From the NCBI RefSeq assembly GCF_001673535.1, contig NZ_LZLY01000119.1:62001-126000 (forward strand): DNA of 64,000 nt, given 5' to 3'. Of this stretch, positions 22,914 to 32,800 are shown one piece after another (within the stretch, counting starts at the first letter, position 1; the number at the start of each line of letters is the position of its first letter). A program made the translations under genes and the position numbers. Origin of the DNA: Mycobacterium sp. 1081908.1 (GTDB taxonomy: Bacteria > Actinomycetota > Actinomycetes > Mycobacteriales > Mycobacteriaceae). Below the pieces are notes generated by a model. That model did not search any database. It worked only from the letters and a program-made list of their open reading frames with translations, and was not told the origin of the DNA.

Positions 22914-24800
22914 TTACGGGCCGGTTTTGATCCATTGGCCGGCGTCTCCGACGATGCCGACGGGGACCGCACCGGACAGGCTGACGTTTTGCACGCTGGG
23001 CCCCGCCGCGACGATCGTCGTGTCCTGCAATATCGGCAAAACCGTGGACATGTTCCACAGCCGCGGTTCGACCGCGGTGATCACGTCGTTGATGCTCTTG
23101 GTGCCGTTGAGCGCCGCGTCGATGTTCGATTGAATGCTGCGGTCGCAGATTCCGGTGAGGTTCGACGGCGCCTGCACCAGGGCGCCCGGCTCGGGCGGGC
23201 GGCTGGGAGGCGTCGGAGTCGGAGTCGCGGAGGTGCTGGCGGGCCCGGTGGACGGCGTGGGCCCGGCCGCGGGGGTCGTCGTTGCCACGTTCGAGGTCGG
23301 GACCGTGGTCGTCTGCAGCGCGGGGCAGCCGTAGCGCGAGGCCAGCAGCGTCGCCAGATTGCCCCCGGCCCGATGCCAGCCGACGATCGCGTCCACCTGG
23401 TTGTTGGTCAGCGCGTCGCGATACAGCGTCACCGGGTCAAGCGCCAGCACGCTCGCGGCGATGCCGACGTTGCGCAACTGGTCGGCGGCGGTGTTGGCCA
23501 CGGCGACGGAGGTCGGGTCGTTGGTCGCCACCCCGATGACCAGCGACAGCTGCTGGCCGTCCTTGCTGATGCGGCCGCGGGTGACCTCCGGTGGTCCGGT
23601 GCTCGCGGGGGTCGGCGACGGCGACGCCGTCGTGTTGGGTTCGACCTTGTATCCGGAGCCCTCCAACAACGCCAGCGCGGCGGGCGTGGTCATCGCGGGC
23701 GGCGCGGTCGGCTCGTAGCCGGGGTCGCTGGGCGAGCGGATCTGGGCCTGGTCCAGCGTGACCGTGTTGTCGCTGCCCGCGCCCACGGCCGCCAATAGGT
23801 CGACGTCGAGCAGGCCCAGGATCGCCTTGCGGACCTGGGAGTCGGACAGCTTGGACTCGTTGGCGCGCAGCGTGAGCTGCATGACCCGCGGCGTCACGAT
23901 CCGCGCGGTGCGCACGTCCGGGATGGCCGACAGCTGCGCGAAGGCCGCGGAGCCGCCGTGTACCTGGGCCACTTGGGTGTCGCCGTTGCGCACGGAATCG
24001 GCCAGCGCGGCCGGCGCGCCGGCCCGGCGGAACAGGATCAGGGCGGGCTTGGCCGGCGCCCCCCAGTAGCGGTCGTTGCGGGCGATCAGGATCTCGTCGC
24101 GCTGCGGGTCGATGCTCTCCACCCGGAACTGGCCGCCGGTGACCGGCAGGGCCCGCGCCAGCCCGGCCGCGAAGCCGCCCGGCACGTCCTTGACGATGTG
24201 GGCCGGCAATATGTTGCTGAACAGCTCTTTCCACGCCGGATACGGTTGCGCGAACGTGACGACGGCCTGCTTGCCGCCCTCGAGCGACTGCACCCCCGTG
24301 ATGAGGTCGTATCCGGCCGGATCGACGACCCCGGGCTGGCTGACCATCTGGCGCCACAGGTACCAGAAGTCATCGGCGGCGATCGGCGCGTTGTCGGTCC
24401 ACTGCGCCTCGGGCCGGATCTTGTAGGTCACGGTGAACGGGTTCTGGTTGGTGACGTCGGCGGACACCAACAGGGTCGGGTCCATCTCCCAGCGCGAACC
24501 CGTCGGCGTGGCGGGGTCGGGCACCGGGCGGAACGCGCTGGGCAACACCAGCGCGCTGATCGCCGCGTTGACCGGCGACAGGTCCGACAGGAGGTGCGGG
24601 TTGAACCCGGCGCCGATCGAGTCGATGCCCATGATGATCTGGGTGGGCCGCTGCGGCGGCGGCGCCGAGTTGTGCGGGGTGTCGGTGCTCTGCGGCGCCG
24701 GCGGCGGGTTGACCGTGCACGCCGCCAGCGCCAGCCCGACCAACGAGACCGGCACGCCGACAGTCAGGATCAGGCGGCGGGCTCGTCTCGGCACGCCCAT
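22914..24800 (-). CDS. lpqW: Lipoprotein LpqW, regulator of PIM/LAM synthesis
   Basis: 628-residue lipoprotein of the solute-binding-protein-5 (DppA/OppA) fold. The signal peptide MGVPRRARRLILTVGVPVSL leads into lipobox LALAAC with Cys28. A substrate-binding-type domain follows (PTQIIMGIDSIGAGFNPHLL; WTDNAPIAADDFWYLWRQMV), with a Pro/Thr-rich insertion near residues 510-550. In M. smegmatis LpqW controls the split between polar PIMs and lipoarabinomannan, with suppressors in pimE, which is present at 34502-35749. The ATG at 24800 is preferred to one at 24863 because it starts the signal peptide. Confidence 0.9.
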   Translation of the reverse strand: MGVPRRARRLILTVGVPVSLVGLALAACTVNPPPAPQSTDTPHNSAPPPQRPTQIIMGIDSIGAGFNPHLLSDLSPVNAAISALVLPSAFRPVPDPATPTGSRWEMDPTLLVSADVTNQNPFTVTYKIRPEAQWTDNAPIAADDFWYLWRQMVSQPGVVDPAGYDLITGVQSLEGGKQAVVTFAQPYPAWKELFSNILPAHIVKDVPGGFAAGLARALPVTGGQFRVESIDPQRDEILIARNDRYWGAPAKPALILFRRAGAPAALADSVRNGDTQVAQVHGGSAAFAQLSAIPDVRTARIVTPRVMQLTLRANESKLSDSQVRKAILGLLDVDLLAAVGAGSDNTVTLDQAQIRSPSDPGYEPTAPPAMTTPAALALLEGSGYKVEPNTTASPSPTPASTGPPEVTRGRISKDGQQLSLVIGVATNDPTSVAVANTAADQLRNVGIAASVLALDPVTLYRDALTNNQVDAIVGWHRAGGNLATLLASRYGCPALQTTTVPTSNVATTTPAAGPTPSTGPASTSATPTPTPPSRPPEPGALVQAPSNLTGICDRSIQSNIDAALNGTKSINDVITAVEPRLWNMSTVLPILQDTTIVAAGPSVQNVSLSGAVPVGIVGDAGQWIKTGP

Positions 24801-24867
24801 CAGGGTATCGAGCAGCTGCTCAGCAGCCCGCCCAACCACGCCCTCGACGCGGCCCGGCACCAAGCCG

Positions 24868-26757
24868 CTAGCCCCGGGCCTTGGCCCGCGCCCGGCTGCG
24901 GGCCCGGGAGGTGGCGTCGAGCTCGACCTTGCGCACCCGCACGATCTCGGGGGTCACCTCGACGCATTCGTCTTGCGCGCAGAACTCCATGGCCTGCTCC
25001 AGATCGAGCTCGAGCGGCTTGGCCAGCGTCTCGATGACGTCCGCGGTCGACGACCGCATGTTGGTCAGTTTCTTCTCGCGCGTGACGTTGACGTCGAGAT
25101 CCTCTGCGCGCGGGTTGATTCCGACCACCATGCCCTCGTAGGTGTCCTGTCCGGGCTCGACGAAGAACTGGCCCCGGTCGGCGAGCTGGATGAGCGCGAA
25201 CGGCGTGATGGTGCCCGACCGGTCGGAAACCAGGGAGCCGGTGTGGCGGGCCCGGATCTCCCCCGCCCACGGGCGGTAGCCGTCGAACACGGCGTTGGCG
25301 ATGCCGGTGCCGCGCGTGATCGTGAGGAAGTCGGTGCGGAAGCCGATCAGGCCGCGGCTGGGCACGATGAAGTCCATCCGGACCCACCCGGCCGCGTGGT
25401 TGGCCATCTCCTCCATGCGGCCCTTGCGGCCGGCCATCAATTGGGTGATCGCGCCGACGAATTCCTCGGGGCAGTCGATCGTCATCGCCTCGAACGGCTC
25501 GTGCAGCTGACCGTCGATGGTCTTGGTGACCACCTGCGGCTTGCCGACGGTCAATTCGAAGCCCTCGCGGCGCATCTGCTCGACCAGCACGGCCAGGGCG
25601 AGCTCCCCGCGGCCCTGCACCTCCCACGCGTCGGGCCGGCCGATGTCGACCACCCGGATCGACACGTTGCCGACCAGCTCGGTGTCCAGGCGGCTGCGGA
25701 CCATCCGGGCGGTCAGCTTGTGACCGGACACCTTGCCCGCCAGCGGCGACGTGTTGGTCCCGATCGTGACCGAGATGGCCGGCTCGTCGACCGTGATGCG
25801 GGGCAGCGCGTGGGCGTGGTCGGGATCGGCCAGCGTGTCGCCGATCATGATCTCGGGAAGCCCCGCCACGGCCACGATGTCGCCGGCGACGGCCTCGTCG
25901 GTGGCGCTGCGCTCGACGCCCTCGGTGGCGAGCAGCTCGGTGATCTTGGCGCTGGTGATCACCGGCACCCCGTCGACCTCGCGCATCCAGGCGACCTGCT
26001 GGCCCTTGCGCAGCTTGCCGTTGTAGATGCGGATCAGCGCGAGCCGCCCCAGGAAGGCCGACGCGTCGAGGTTGGTCACCAGGGCCTGCAACGGGGCCTC
26101 GGGGTCGCCCGACGGCGGCGGGATGTGCTCCATCAACACGTCGAACAGCGGGTCGAGGTTGTCGCCCGCCGGCGCCTCGCCGTCGGCCGGCTGTTCGGTG
26201 CTGGCGATGCCCGCCCGCCCGGACGCGTACAGCGTCGGCAGGCCCAGGGCATGCTCGGCGGCCTTGGCCGCCTCGTCGTCGAGGTCCGACGCGACGTCGA
26301 GCAGCAGGTCGTGGCTGGCGTCGACGACCTCGGCGATGCGCGCGTCGGGCCGGTCCGTCTTGTTGACGACGAGGATGACCGGGAGATGCGCCGTCAGCGC
26401 CTTGCGCAGCACGAACCGGGTCTGCGGCAACGGGCCCTCGGAGGCGTCGACGAGCAGCAGGACCCCGTCCACCATGGACAGTCCGCGCTCCACCTCCCCG
26501 CCGAAGTCGGCGTGCCCCGGGGTGTCGATGACGTTGATGACGGTGACCGTCCCGTCCGCGTTGTGGCGGTGCACGGCGGTGTTCTTGGCCAGGATGGTGA
26601 TGCCCTTTTCCTTTTCCAGGTCACCGCTGTCCATGATGCGTTCCTGGGTGTCGTCGCCCCGGTGCGTCAGGGCCCCGGACTGCCGCAGCATCGCGTCGAC
26701 CAGGGTCGTCTTGCCGTGGTCGACGTGGGCGACGATGGCGACATTGCGGAATGGCAC
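24868..26757 (-). CDS. typA: Ribosome-associated GTPase TypA/BipA
   Basis: 629-residue translational GTPase. G1 is AHVDHGKTTL, switch/G3 is DTPGHADFGG, and G4 is NKTDRPDAR. EF-G-like domains follow, with VQGRGELALAVLVEQMRREG and the BipA C-terminal region ending GMVVGINPRAEDLDVNVTRE KKLTNMRSS. BipA binds ribosomes and aids assembly or stress adaptation. GTG 26757 (MPFRNVAIVAHVDHGKTT) is the natural start. lpqW starts 67 bp downstream in the same direction, as in M. tuberculosis Rv1165-Rv1166. Confidence 0.95.
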   Translation of the reverse strand: MPFRNVAIVAHVDHGKTTLVDAMLRQSGALTHRGDDTQERIMDSGDLEKEKGITILAKNTAVHRHNADGTVTVINVIDTPGHADFGGEVERGLSMVDGVLLLVDASEGPLPQTRFVLRKALTAHLPVILVVNKTDRPDARIAEVVDASHDLLLDVASDLDDEAAKAAEHALGLPTLYASGRAGIASTEQPADGEAPAGDNLDPLFDVLMEHIPPPSGDPEAPLQALVTNLDASAFLGRLALIRIYNGKLRKGQQVAWMREVDGVPVITSAKITELLATEGVERSATDEAVAGDIVAVAGLPEIMIGDTLADPDHAHALPRITVDEPAISVTIGTNTSPLAGKVSGHKLTARMVRSRLDTELVGNVSIRVVDIGRPDAWEVQGRGELALAVLVEQMRREGFELTVGKPQVVTKTIDGQLHEPFEAMTIDCPEEFVGAITQLMAGRKGRMEEMANHAAGWVRMDFIVPSRGLIGFRTDFLTITRGTGIANAVFDGYRPWAGEIRARHTGSLVSDRSGTITPFALIQLADRGQFFVEPGQDTYEGMVVGINPRAEDLDVNVTREKKLTNMRSSTADVIETLAKPLELDLEQAMEFCAQDECVEVTPEIVRVRKVELDATSRARSRARAKARG

Positions 26758-26799
26758 GTCGGTGATTCTGGCAGCGGGGGCCTCAGATAGCGAACCGGG

Positions 26800-27540
26800 C
26801 TACCAGCCGCGACGGCGCGGCGCCGACCCGATCAATTCGTGGGTGTCGACCGCGTCGCGGCTGCGGTAGACGATGTAGGGCCGGAACAGGTAGGCGATCG
26901 GCGCGCTGAACGCGTGCACCAGCCGGGTGAACGGCCAGAGCGCGAACAACGCCAGCGCGATCGCGACGTGAACCTGGTAATAGAACGCCGCGTGGGCCAT
27001 CAGGTCCCCCCGCGGATCGAGGATCCAGATCGACCGGAACCAGACCGACACCTTCTGGCGGTAGTCGTGCAGCTCGCCGAAGTGGGTGGCGCCCGCCAGC
27101 GTGCAGCACAGCCCCGCCACCAACGCGCAGCCCAGCACCGCGTACATCAGCTTGTCGTTGCGGGTGGTGGCCGCGAAGACCGGTCCGTGGGTGCGGCGCC
27201 GGTAGATCAGCAGGCCGATGCCGACGACGGTGGCGAAGCCGGCGGGCACGCCCAGCAGCAGCGCCTGCAGGTGATAGATGTGATCGCTCATCCCGACCGC
27301 CCGCGTCCAGGATTCCGGAACGAACAGGCCCATGACGTGGCCCATGATGACCGCCAGGCTGCCGAAGTGGAACAGCGGGCTGCCGATCGAGAGCAGTTTC
27401 GACTCGTAGATTTGCGACGACCGGGTGGTCCAGCCGAACTTGTCGTAGCGGTACCGCCACCACGTACCGACGGCGGCGGTGGCCAGCGCGACGTAGGGCA
27501 CGTCGTCCCAGAAGATCTCGATCAGCTTCATGTGCACCAT
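26800..27540 (-). CDS. narI: Respiratory nitrate reductase gamma subunit (cytochrome b)
   Basis: 246-residue membrane subunit that takes electrons from quinol through two b-type hemes and anchors NarGH to the membrane. Five hydrophobic helices are visible, with heme-ligand histidines in SPLFHFGSLAVIMGHVMGLF, DHIYHLQALLLG, THFGELHDYRQK and YYQVHVAIALALF. It is the last gene of narGHJI, 2 bp after narJ. Confidence 0.94.
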   Translation of the reverse strand: MVHMKLIEIFWDDVPYVALATAAVGTWWRYRYDKFGWTTRSSQIYESKLLSIGSPLFHFGSLAVIMGHVMGLFVPESWTRAVGMSDHIYHLQALLLGVPAGFATVVGIGLLIYRRRTHGPVFAATTRNDKLMYAVLGCALVAGLCCTLAGATHFGELHDYRQKVSVWFRSIWILDPRGDLMAHAAFYYQVHVAIALALFALWPFTRLVHAFSAPIAYLFRPYIVYRSRDAVDTHELIGSAPRRRGW

Positions 27541-27542
27541 CG

Positions 27543-28208
27543 TCAGGCCCCCTTGCTGCGCTTCGGCGGGACGGTCAAGGTGAACGGTTGCAGGCCAACG
27601 GCTTCCGTGGGAGGGCCGGCTTGAGCCAGGCGTTCGGCTCGGCGCGCCTCCTGATCGGTCGCGGCCGGCAGCGTCTCGCAGACCGCCGCGATGGCGTGTT
27701 GGTAGGGCGACCCGATCTCCGCCAGGGCGCCGCGCAGCACGTCGATCGGAATCCGGTGCGCCGTCAGCAATCGCCGACCGGCCTCGGGGTCGACGGTGGC
27801 CGCGAATTCCAGCACGACGGGCAGGTGATCCGGCGCCTCGGAGCGGGGCGGTTCGACGCCCGCGTCCCGGTAGGCGGTGGCGAACGCCAGCATCTCCCGG
27901 CCACGGTTACGGGTGTCCCCCGCGGTCCAGTACGTCAGGTACATCGTGGTGCGCCGGCGCAGGTCGAAGGTCTCGACGTAGCGCGTCGCGGCGGCCATCG
28001 GTTCGAGGGCGCGCAGGGCGGCGACCGTCCGGCCGAGCAGCGCGGCCGCCGGCCCGCCGAGGTGGCTCAGCAGCTCGTCGACCGTGTCCAGCCTCTCGGC
28101 CAGGCGAGAATCCGGATACGCCAGCAGCAGCGACGCCGCCTGCCACACCAGCCGGTCGGCCATCGCCCGGTTGCTCGACCGCCCCCGGACCTGGGCCAGC
28201 AGCCTCAT
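27543..28208 (-). CDS. narJ: Nitrate reductase molybdenum cofactor assembly chaperone NarJ
   Basis: 221-residue chaperone required for cofactor insertion into NarG. It has the TorD/NarJ-family core: QAASLLLAYPDSRLAERLD, then YVETFDLRRRTTMYLTYWTA, then GDTRNRGREML and PDHLPVVLEFAA. The ATG at 28208 overlaps the narH stop as ATGA, indicating translational coupling within narGHJI. Confidence 0.93.
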   Translation of the reverse strand: MRLLAQVRGRSSNRAMADRLVWQAASLLLAYPDSRLAERLDTVDELLSHLGGPAAALLGRTVAALRALEPMAAATRYVETFDLRRRTTMYLTYWTAGDTRNRGREMLAFATAYRDAGVEPPRSEAPDHLPVVLEFAATVDPEAGRRLLTAHRIPIDVLRGALAEIGSPYQHAIAAVCETLPAATDQEARRAERLAQAGPPTEAVGLQPFTLTVPPKRSKGA

Positions 28209-29845
28209 CGCTTCTGCTCCTCGGGAAACATCCCCGCGAGCGCCTGGCGGCCGTCCCAGTTGAGCAGGTTCACCCGCCCGTTCCCGTTGCCGCCCTCGCC
28301 GCGCTGCCGCTGCTTGAGGGCGTGAAAGGTCTCCACCGCGACCGGGACCGGGTGACCACCGCTGCCCCCGCCGAACGGGCCGGATTCGTACATCCCCGGG
28401 CCGCCGTCTCCCGACAACGAGCACCCCATCTCCTCGAGGTCACGCGCCTGGGCGCTGACGGCGGTCGGAATGACATATCGCTCTTCGTATTTCGCGATGG
28501 CGAGCAGCCGGTACATCTCGTAGATCTGCTCCTCGGTCATCCCGACGGCCTGCGGTATGTGGGGCTGCGTCTCGCGCCCGAGGTTGATGTCGCGCATGTA
28601 CGAGCGCATCGCCGCCAGCCGCCGCAGCACGCCCTCGACGACCGCGGTGTCGCCGGCGGTGAACAGTTCGGCCAGGTATTGCATGGGGATGCGCAGCGCG
28701 TCCAGCGCGCCGAACAGGTTGCCCAGGTCCTCGCCGTCGTGACCGTCGCGGCTGACCGCGTCGACGACGGGAGACAGCGGCGGGATATACCAGACCATCG
28801 GCATCGTCCGGTATTCCGGGTGCAGCGGCAGCGCCACCCGGTAGGTGTTGATCAGCGCGTACACCGGTGATCGCTGCGCGGCGTCGATCCACTCGTCGGA
28901 GATCCCGTCGGCGCGCGCGGCGGCGATCACCTCGGGATCGTTGGGATCCAACAGGATCCGGCGCTGCGCCTCGTAGAGGTCGGTGTCGTTTTCCACCGAC
29001 GCCGCCTCCAGCACGCGGTCGACGTCGTAGAGCACCAGCCCGAGGTAACGCAGCCGGCCCACGCACGTCTCCGAACAGATCGTCGGCAGGCCGACCTCCA
29101 TCCGCGGGTAGCACAGCGTGCACTTTTCGGCCTTGCCCGTCTTGTGGTTGAAATAGACCTTCTTGTAAGGGCATCCGGACACACACATCCGCCAGCCGCG
29201 GCAGCGATCCTGGTCGACCAGCACGATGCCGTCCTCGCTGCGCTTGTACATCGCGCCCGACGGGCACGACGCCACGCAGGACGGGTTGAGGCAGTGCTCG
29301 CAGATCCGGGGCAGGTAGAACATGAAGGTCTCTTCGAGCCTCAGCCTGACCTCGTCGCTGACCTTCTTCAATATCGGGTCGCCCGAAAGGATCTCGGGCG
29401 AGCCGGCCAGGTTGTCGTCCCAGTTCGGTCCCCACGACACCTTCATCGGCTCGCCGCTGATCATGCTCCTCGGCGCGGCCGTGGGGAAGGTGTCGCCCGC
29501 CGGCGCCGTGGTCAGGTTTTCGTAGTCGTAGGTCCACGGCTCGTAGTACTCGTCGATGGTGGGCAGCTTGGGGTTGGCGAAGATCCGCAGCAGCTTGCCG
29601 ATGCGGCCGCCGTCGCGCAGCCGCAGCCGGCCCTTCTTATCGCGGATCCAGCCGCCGCGCCAGCGCTCCTGGTCCTCGTACGTGCGCGGATAGCCTTGTC
29701 CCGGACGGGTTTCGACGTTGTTGAACCACACGTACTCGGTGCCGCTGCGGTTGGTCCAGGCCTGCTTGCAGGTGACCGAGCAGGTGTGGCAGCCGATGCA
29801 CTTGTCGAGGTTCATCACCATCGCCAGCTGCGCCATTACTTTCAT
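28205..29845 (-). CDS. narH: Respiratory nitrate reductase beta subunit (Fe-S)
   Basis: 546-residue electron-transfer subunit with four cluster-binding sets. These are CIGCHTCSVTCKQAW near residue 16, CEHCLNPSCVASCPSG, CRGWRMCVSGCPYKK (with the Trp that marks the [3Fe-4S] site) and CTLCYPR plus CSETCVG. It starts MKVMAQLAMVMNLDKC from ATG 29845, 3 nt after the narG stop. It relays electrons from NarI hemes to NarG. Confidence 0.95.
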   Translation of the reverse strand: MKVMAQLAMVMNLDKCIGCHTCSVTCKQAWTNRSGTEYVWFNNVETRPGQGYPRTYEDQERWRGGWIRDKKGRLRLRDGGRIGKLLRIFANPKLPTIDEYYEPWTYDYENLTTAPAGDTFPTAAPRSMISGEPMKVSWGPNWDDNLAGSPEILSGDPILKKVSDEVRLRLEETFMFYLPRICEHCLNPSCVASCPSGAMYKRSEDGIVLVDQDRCRGWRMCVSGCPYKKVYFNHKTGKAEKCTLCYPRMEVGLPTICSETCVGRLRYLGLVLYDVDRVLEAASVENDTDLYEAQRRILLDPNDPEVIAAARADGISDEWIDAAQRSPVYALINTYRVALPLHPEYRTMPMVWYIPPLSPVVDAVSRDGHDGEDLGNLFGALDALRIPMQYLAELFTAGDTAVVEGVLRRLAAMRSYMRDINLGRETQPHIPQAVGMTEEQIYEMYRLLAIAKYEERYVIPTAVSAQARDLEEMGCSLSGDGGPGMYESGPFGGGSGGHPVPVAVETFHALKQRQRGEGGNGNGRVNLLNWDGRQALAGMFPEEQKR

Positions 29846-29848
29846 AGG

Positions 29849-32800
29849 TCAGTACGTCACTTCCTGGTTGCGGCGGCGCACCACCGTCACCTCGTCGCGC
29901 TGGTTGCCGGTCGGACCCAGGTAGTTGAACCCGAATGAATGCTGGCCGTAGCCGCCGGCCAGGTGGCTGGGCTTGATCCGCACCCGGGTCAGCGCGTTGT
30001 GGTTGCCGCCACGCTTGTTGTTGGTCTCGGTGCGCGGGGTGTCCACGGTGCGCTCCTGAACGTGATAGACGTACACCACGCCGTCGGGCATCCGGTGCGA
30101 CACGATCGCCCGGCAGACGTAGATGCCGTTGGCGTTGACCGCCTCGACCCAATCGTTGTCGCGCACACCGATTTTCGCCGCGTCCCCGGGGCTCATCCAC
30201 ATCGTCGGACCACCGCGGGACAGCGACAGCATGTACAGGTTGTCCTGATAGGTGGAGTGGAACGACCACTTCGAGTGTGGGGTCAGGTACCGGACGGTGA
30301 GCCCGACGCCGTCCTCGGTCGGCCCGAGCTCCGGCTGGCCGAACAGCCGCGTCATGTCCAGCGGCGGGCGGAAGACCGGCAGGTGCTCGCCGAGCTCCTC
30401 GATCCAGTCGTGCGCCAGGTAGAAGTGCATCCGCCCGGTCAGCGTGTGGAAGGGTTTGAGGTTCTCGATGTTGATGGTGAACGGGGCGTAGCGGCGCCCG
30501 CCGGTTTCGCTGCCCGACCATTCCGGGCTGGTGATCACCGGGACCGGGCGCGCCTGGGTGTCGGCGTAGGTGATGCGGCGCTCCTCGCTGCCCTCGGCCA
30601 GGTGCGCAAGCCGCTGACCCGTGCGCTTCTCCAGCTCCCGGAAGCCCTCGACGGCGAGCCGGCCGTTCGTCGTCCCGGACAGCAGCAACAGCACGTCGGC
30701 CATCCGCTCCGCGCTGGTGACGGCCGGACGGCCCGCCGCCACACCGGAATTCATCACACCGAACTTGGCGGCCAGTTCCTCGACCTCGCGGAACGGCTGC
30801 ACCGTCACGCCCTTGGTGGTCACACCGAACGTGTCGACCAGCGGACCCAGGGTCAGCCACTTGTCGTAGACGGCGGCGTAGTCGCGTTCCACCACCGTGA
30901 GTTTGGCCATGGTCCGGCCCGGCACCGGGACACCGCCGTCGTGCAGCCAATCGCGTTGGGTGCCATCGGGATACGCCATCGCGTCGGAGGTGTCGTGCTG
31001 CAGCGCCGTGAGCACCACATCGCTGCGAGTGCCCAGGTGGTCCTTGGCCATCGCGCTGAAGGCGCGGGCGATGGCGCCGAACGCGTCGTAGTCCGAACGG
31101 GTTTCCCAGGGGGGGTCGGTGGCGGCGCTGAAGGCGTGCACATACGGGTGCATGTCGGTGCTGGACAGGTCGGCCTTCTCGTACCAGGTGGCCGCCGGCA
31201 GCACCACGTCGGAAACCAATGTGGTCGAGGTCATCCGGAAGTCGATCGACATCATCAGGTCGAGCTTGCCCTCCGGGATGTCGGAGTCGCAGGCCACGTC
31301 GACGGGCCGGATCCCGTCCCGCGCCGGCTCGGCCTGCACGTTGGAATCGGTGCCCAGCAGGTGGCGCAGGAAATACTCGCCGCCCTTGCCCGACGAGCCG
31401 ATCAGGTTGGCGCGCCACACGCTAAGCACCCGCGGCCAGTTCGCGGGGTTGTCGGGATCGGCCACGGCCAGCTTGAGCTTGCGCTCCCCCAGCTGCTCGG
31501 CGACGTACTCGGTGACGTCGCGCTCGGCGGCGCGCGCCTCGTCGGCGACGTCCAGGCTCGACCGGTCGAACTGGGGATAGAACGGGCTCCAGCCCATCGC
31601 CACCGACGAGGCCAGCAAGTCCATCGTGTGCTTTCCCGCGAACCTCCCCCGGCCCACCGGGCTGGCCAGCTTGTCGGCGCCGTGGCCGTCGTAGCGCCAC
31701 TGGTCGGTGTGCGCGTACCAGTAGGAGGCGCCGGGCACCTGCCGCGGCGGGCGCGACCAGTCCGTGGCCATGGCCATCGTCTGAAATCCGGTGAGCGGAC
31801 GCACCTTTTCCTGACCGACGTAGTGCGCCCAGCCCCCGCCGTTGCGGCCCATCGACCCGGTCAGCATCAGCAGCGCCAGCACCGCGCGGTAGATGGCGTC
31901 GCTGTGGAACCAGTGGCAGATGCCGCCGCCCATGATGATCATCGACCGGCCGCCGGATTCCTCTGCGCTGCGGGCGAATTCCTTGGCCACCCGGATCGCC
32001 TGAGCCGCGGACACTCCGGTGATGGGCTCCTGCCATGCCGGCGTGTTCGGCTGGCCCGGGTCGTCGTAGCCGGTGGGCCAGTCGCCCGGCAGCCCGGGGC
32101 GCGCCACGCCGTACTGGGCGAGCATCAGGTCGAAGACCGTGCACACCAGGTGGTCACCGACCTGGCGCACCGGCACCCCGCGCGCCACCGTGTCGCCTTC
32201 GCCGTTCACCGTGTCGAAGCTAGGCAGGTGCACCAGCGCGCTGTCGTTCGACCCCAGGACGCTGAGCGCCGGTTTCAGCTCGCCGAGGTCCAGGTTCCAC
32301 TTCCCCACGCCGTCCTCGCCGTACCGGAATCCCAGCGAGCCCTGGGGAACCGCAACGGAATTCGTCGCCTCGTCGAACACCGCCGGCTTGAGCGCGGCGT
32401 TCTCCACGGCCTCGCCCAAATCGGCCGCGGTGAGGTTCTTGCCCGGCACCAGCATCTCGCCGCGCCGCTCCAGCTTGATCAGGAACGGCAGGTCGGTGTA
32501 GCGGCGCGCGAAGTCGACGAAGAACGGGACCTGGTTGCGCACATAGCATTCCGACAGGATCACGTGGCCCATCGCCATGGCCAGCGCGCCGTCGGTGCCG
32601 GCGGCGCACGGCATCCACTCGTCGGCGAACTTCGTGTTGTCGGCGTAGTCGGGGCTGACGGTCACGACCTTGGCGCCGCGGTAGCGGGCCTCCGCCATCC
32701 AGTGCGCGTCGGGGGTCCGGGTGATCGGGACGTTGGAGCCCCACATCATCAGGTAGGCCGCGTCCCACCAGTCCCCCGACTCCGGCACGTCGGTCTGGTC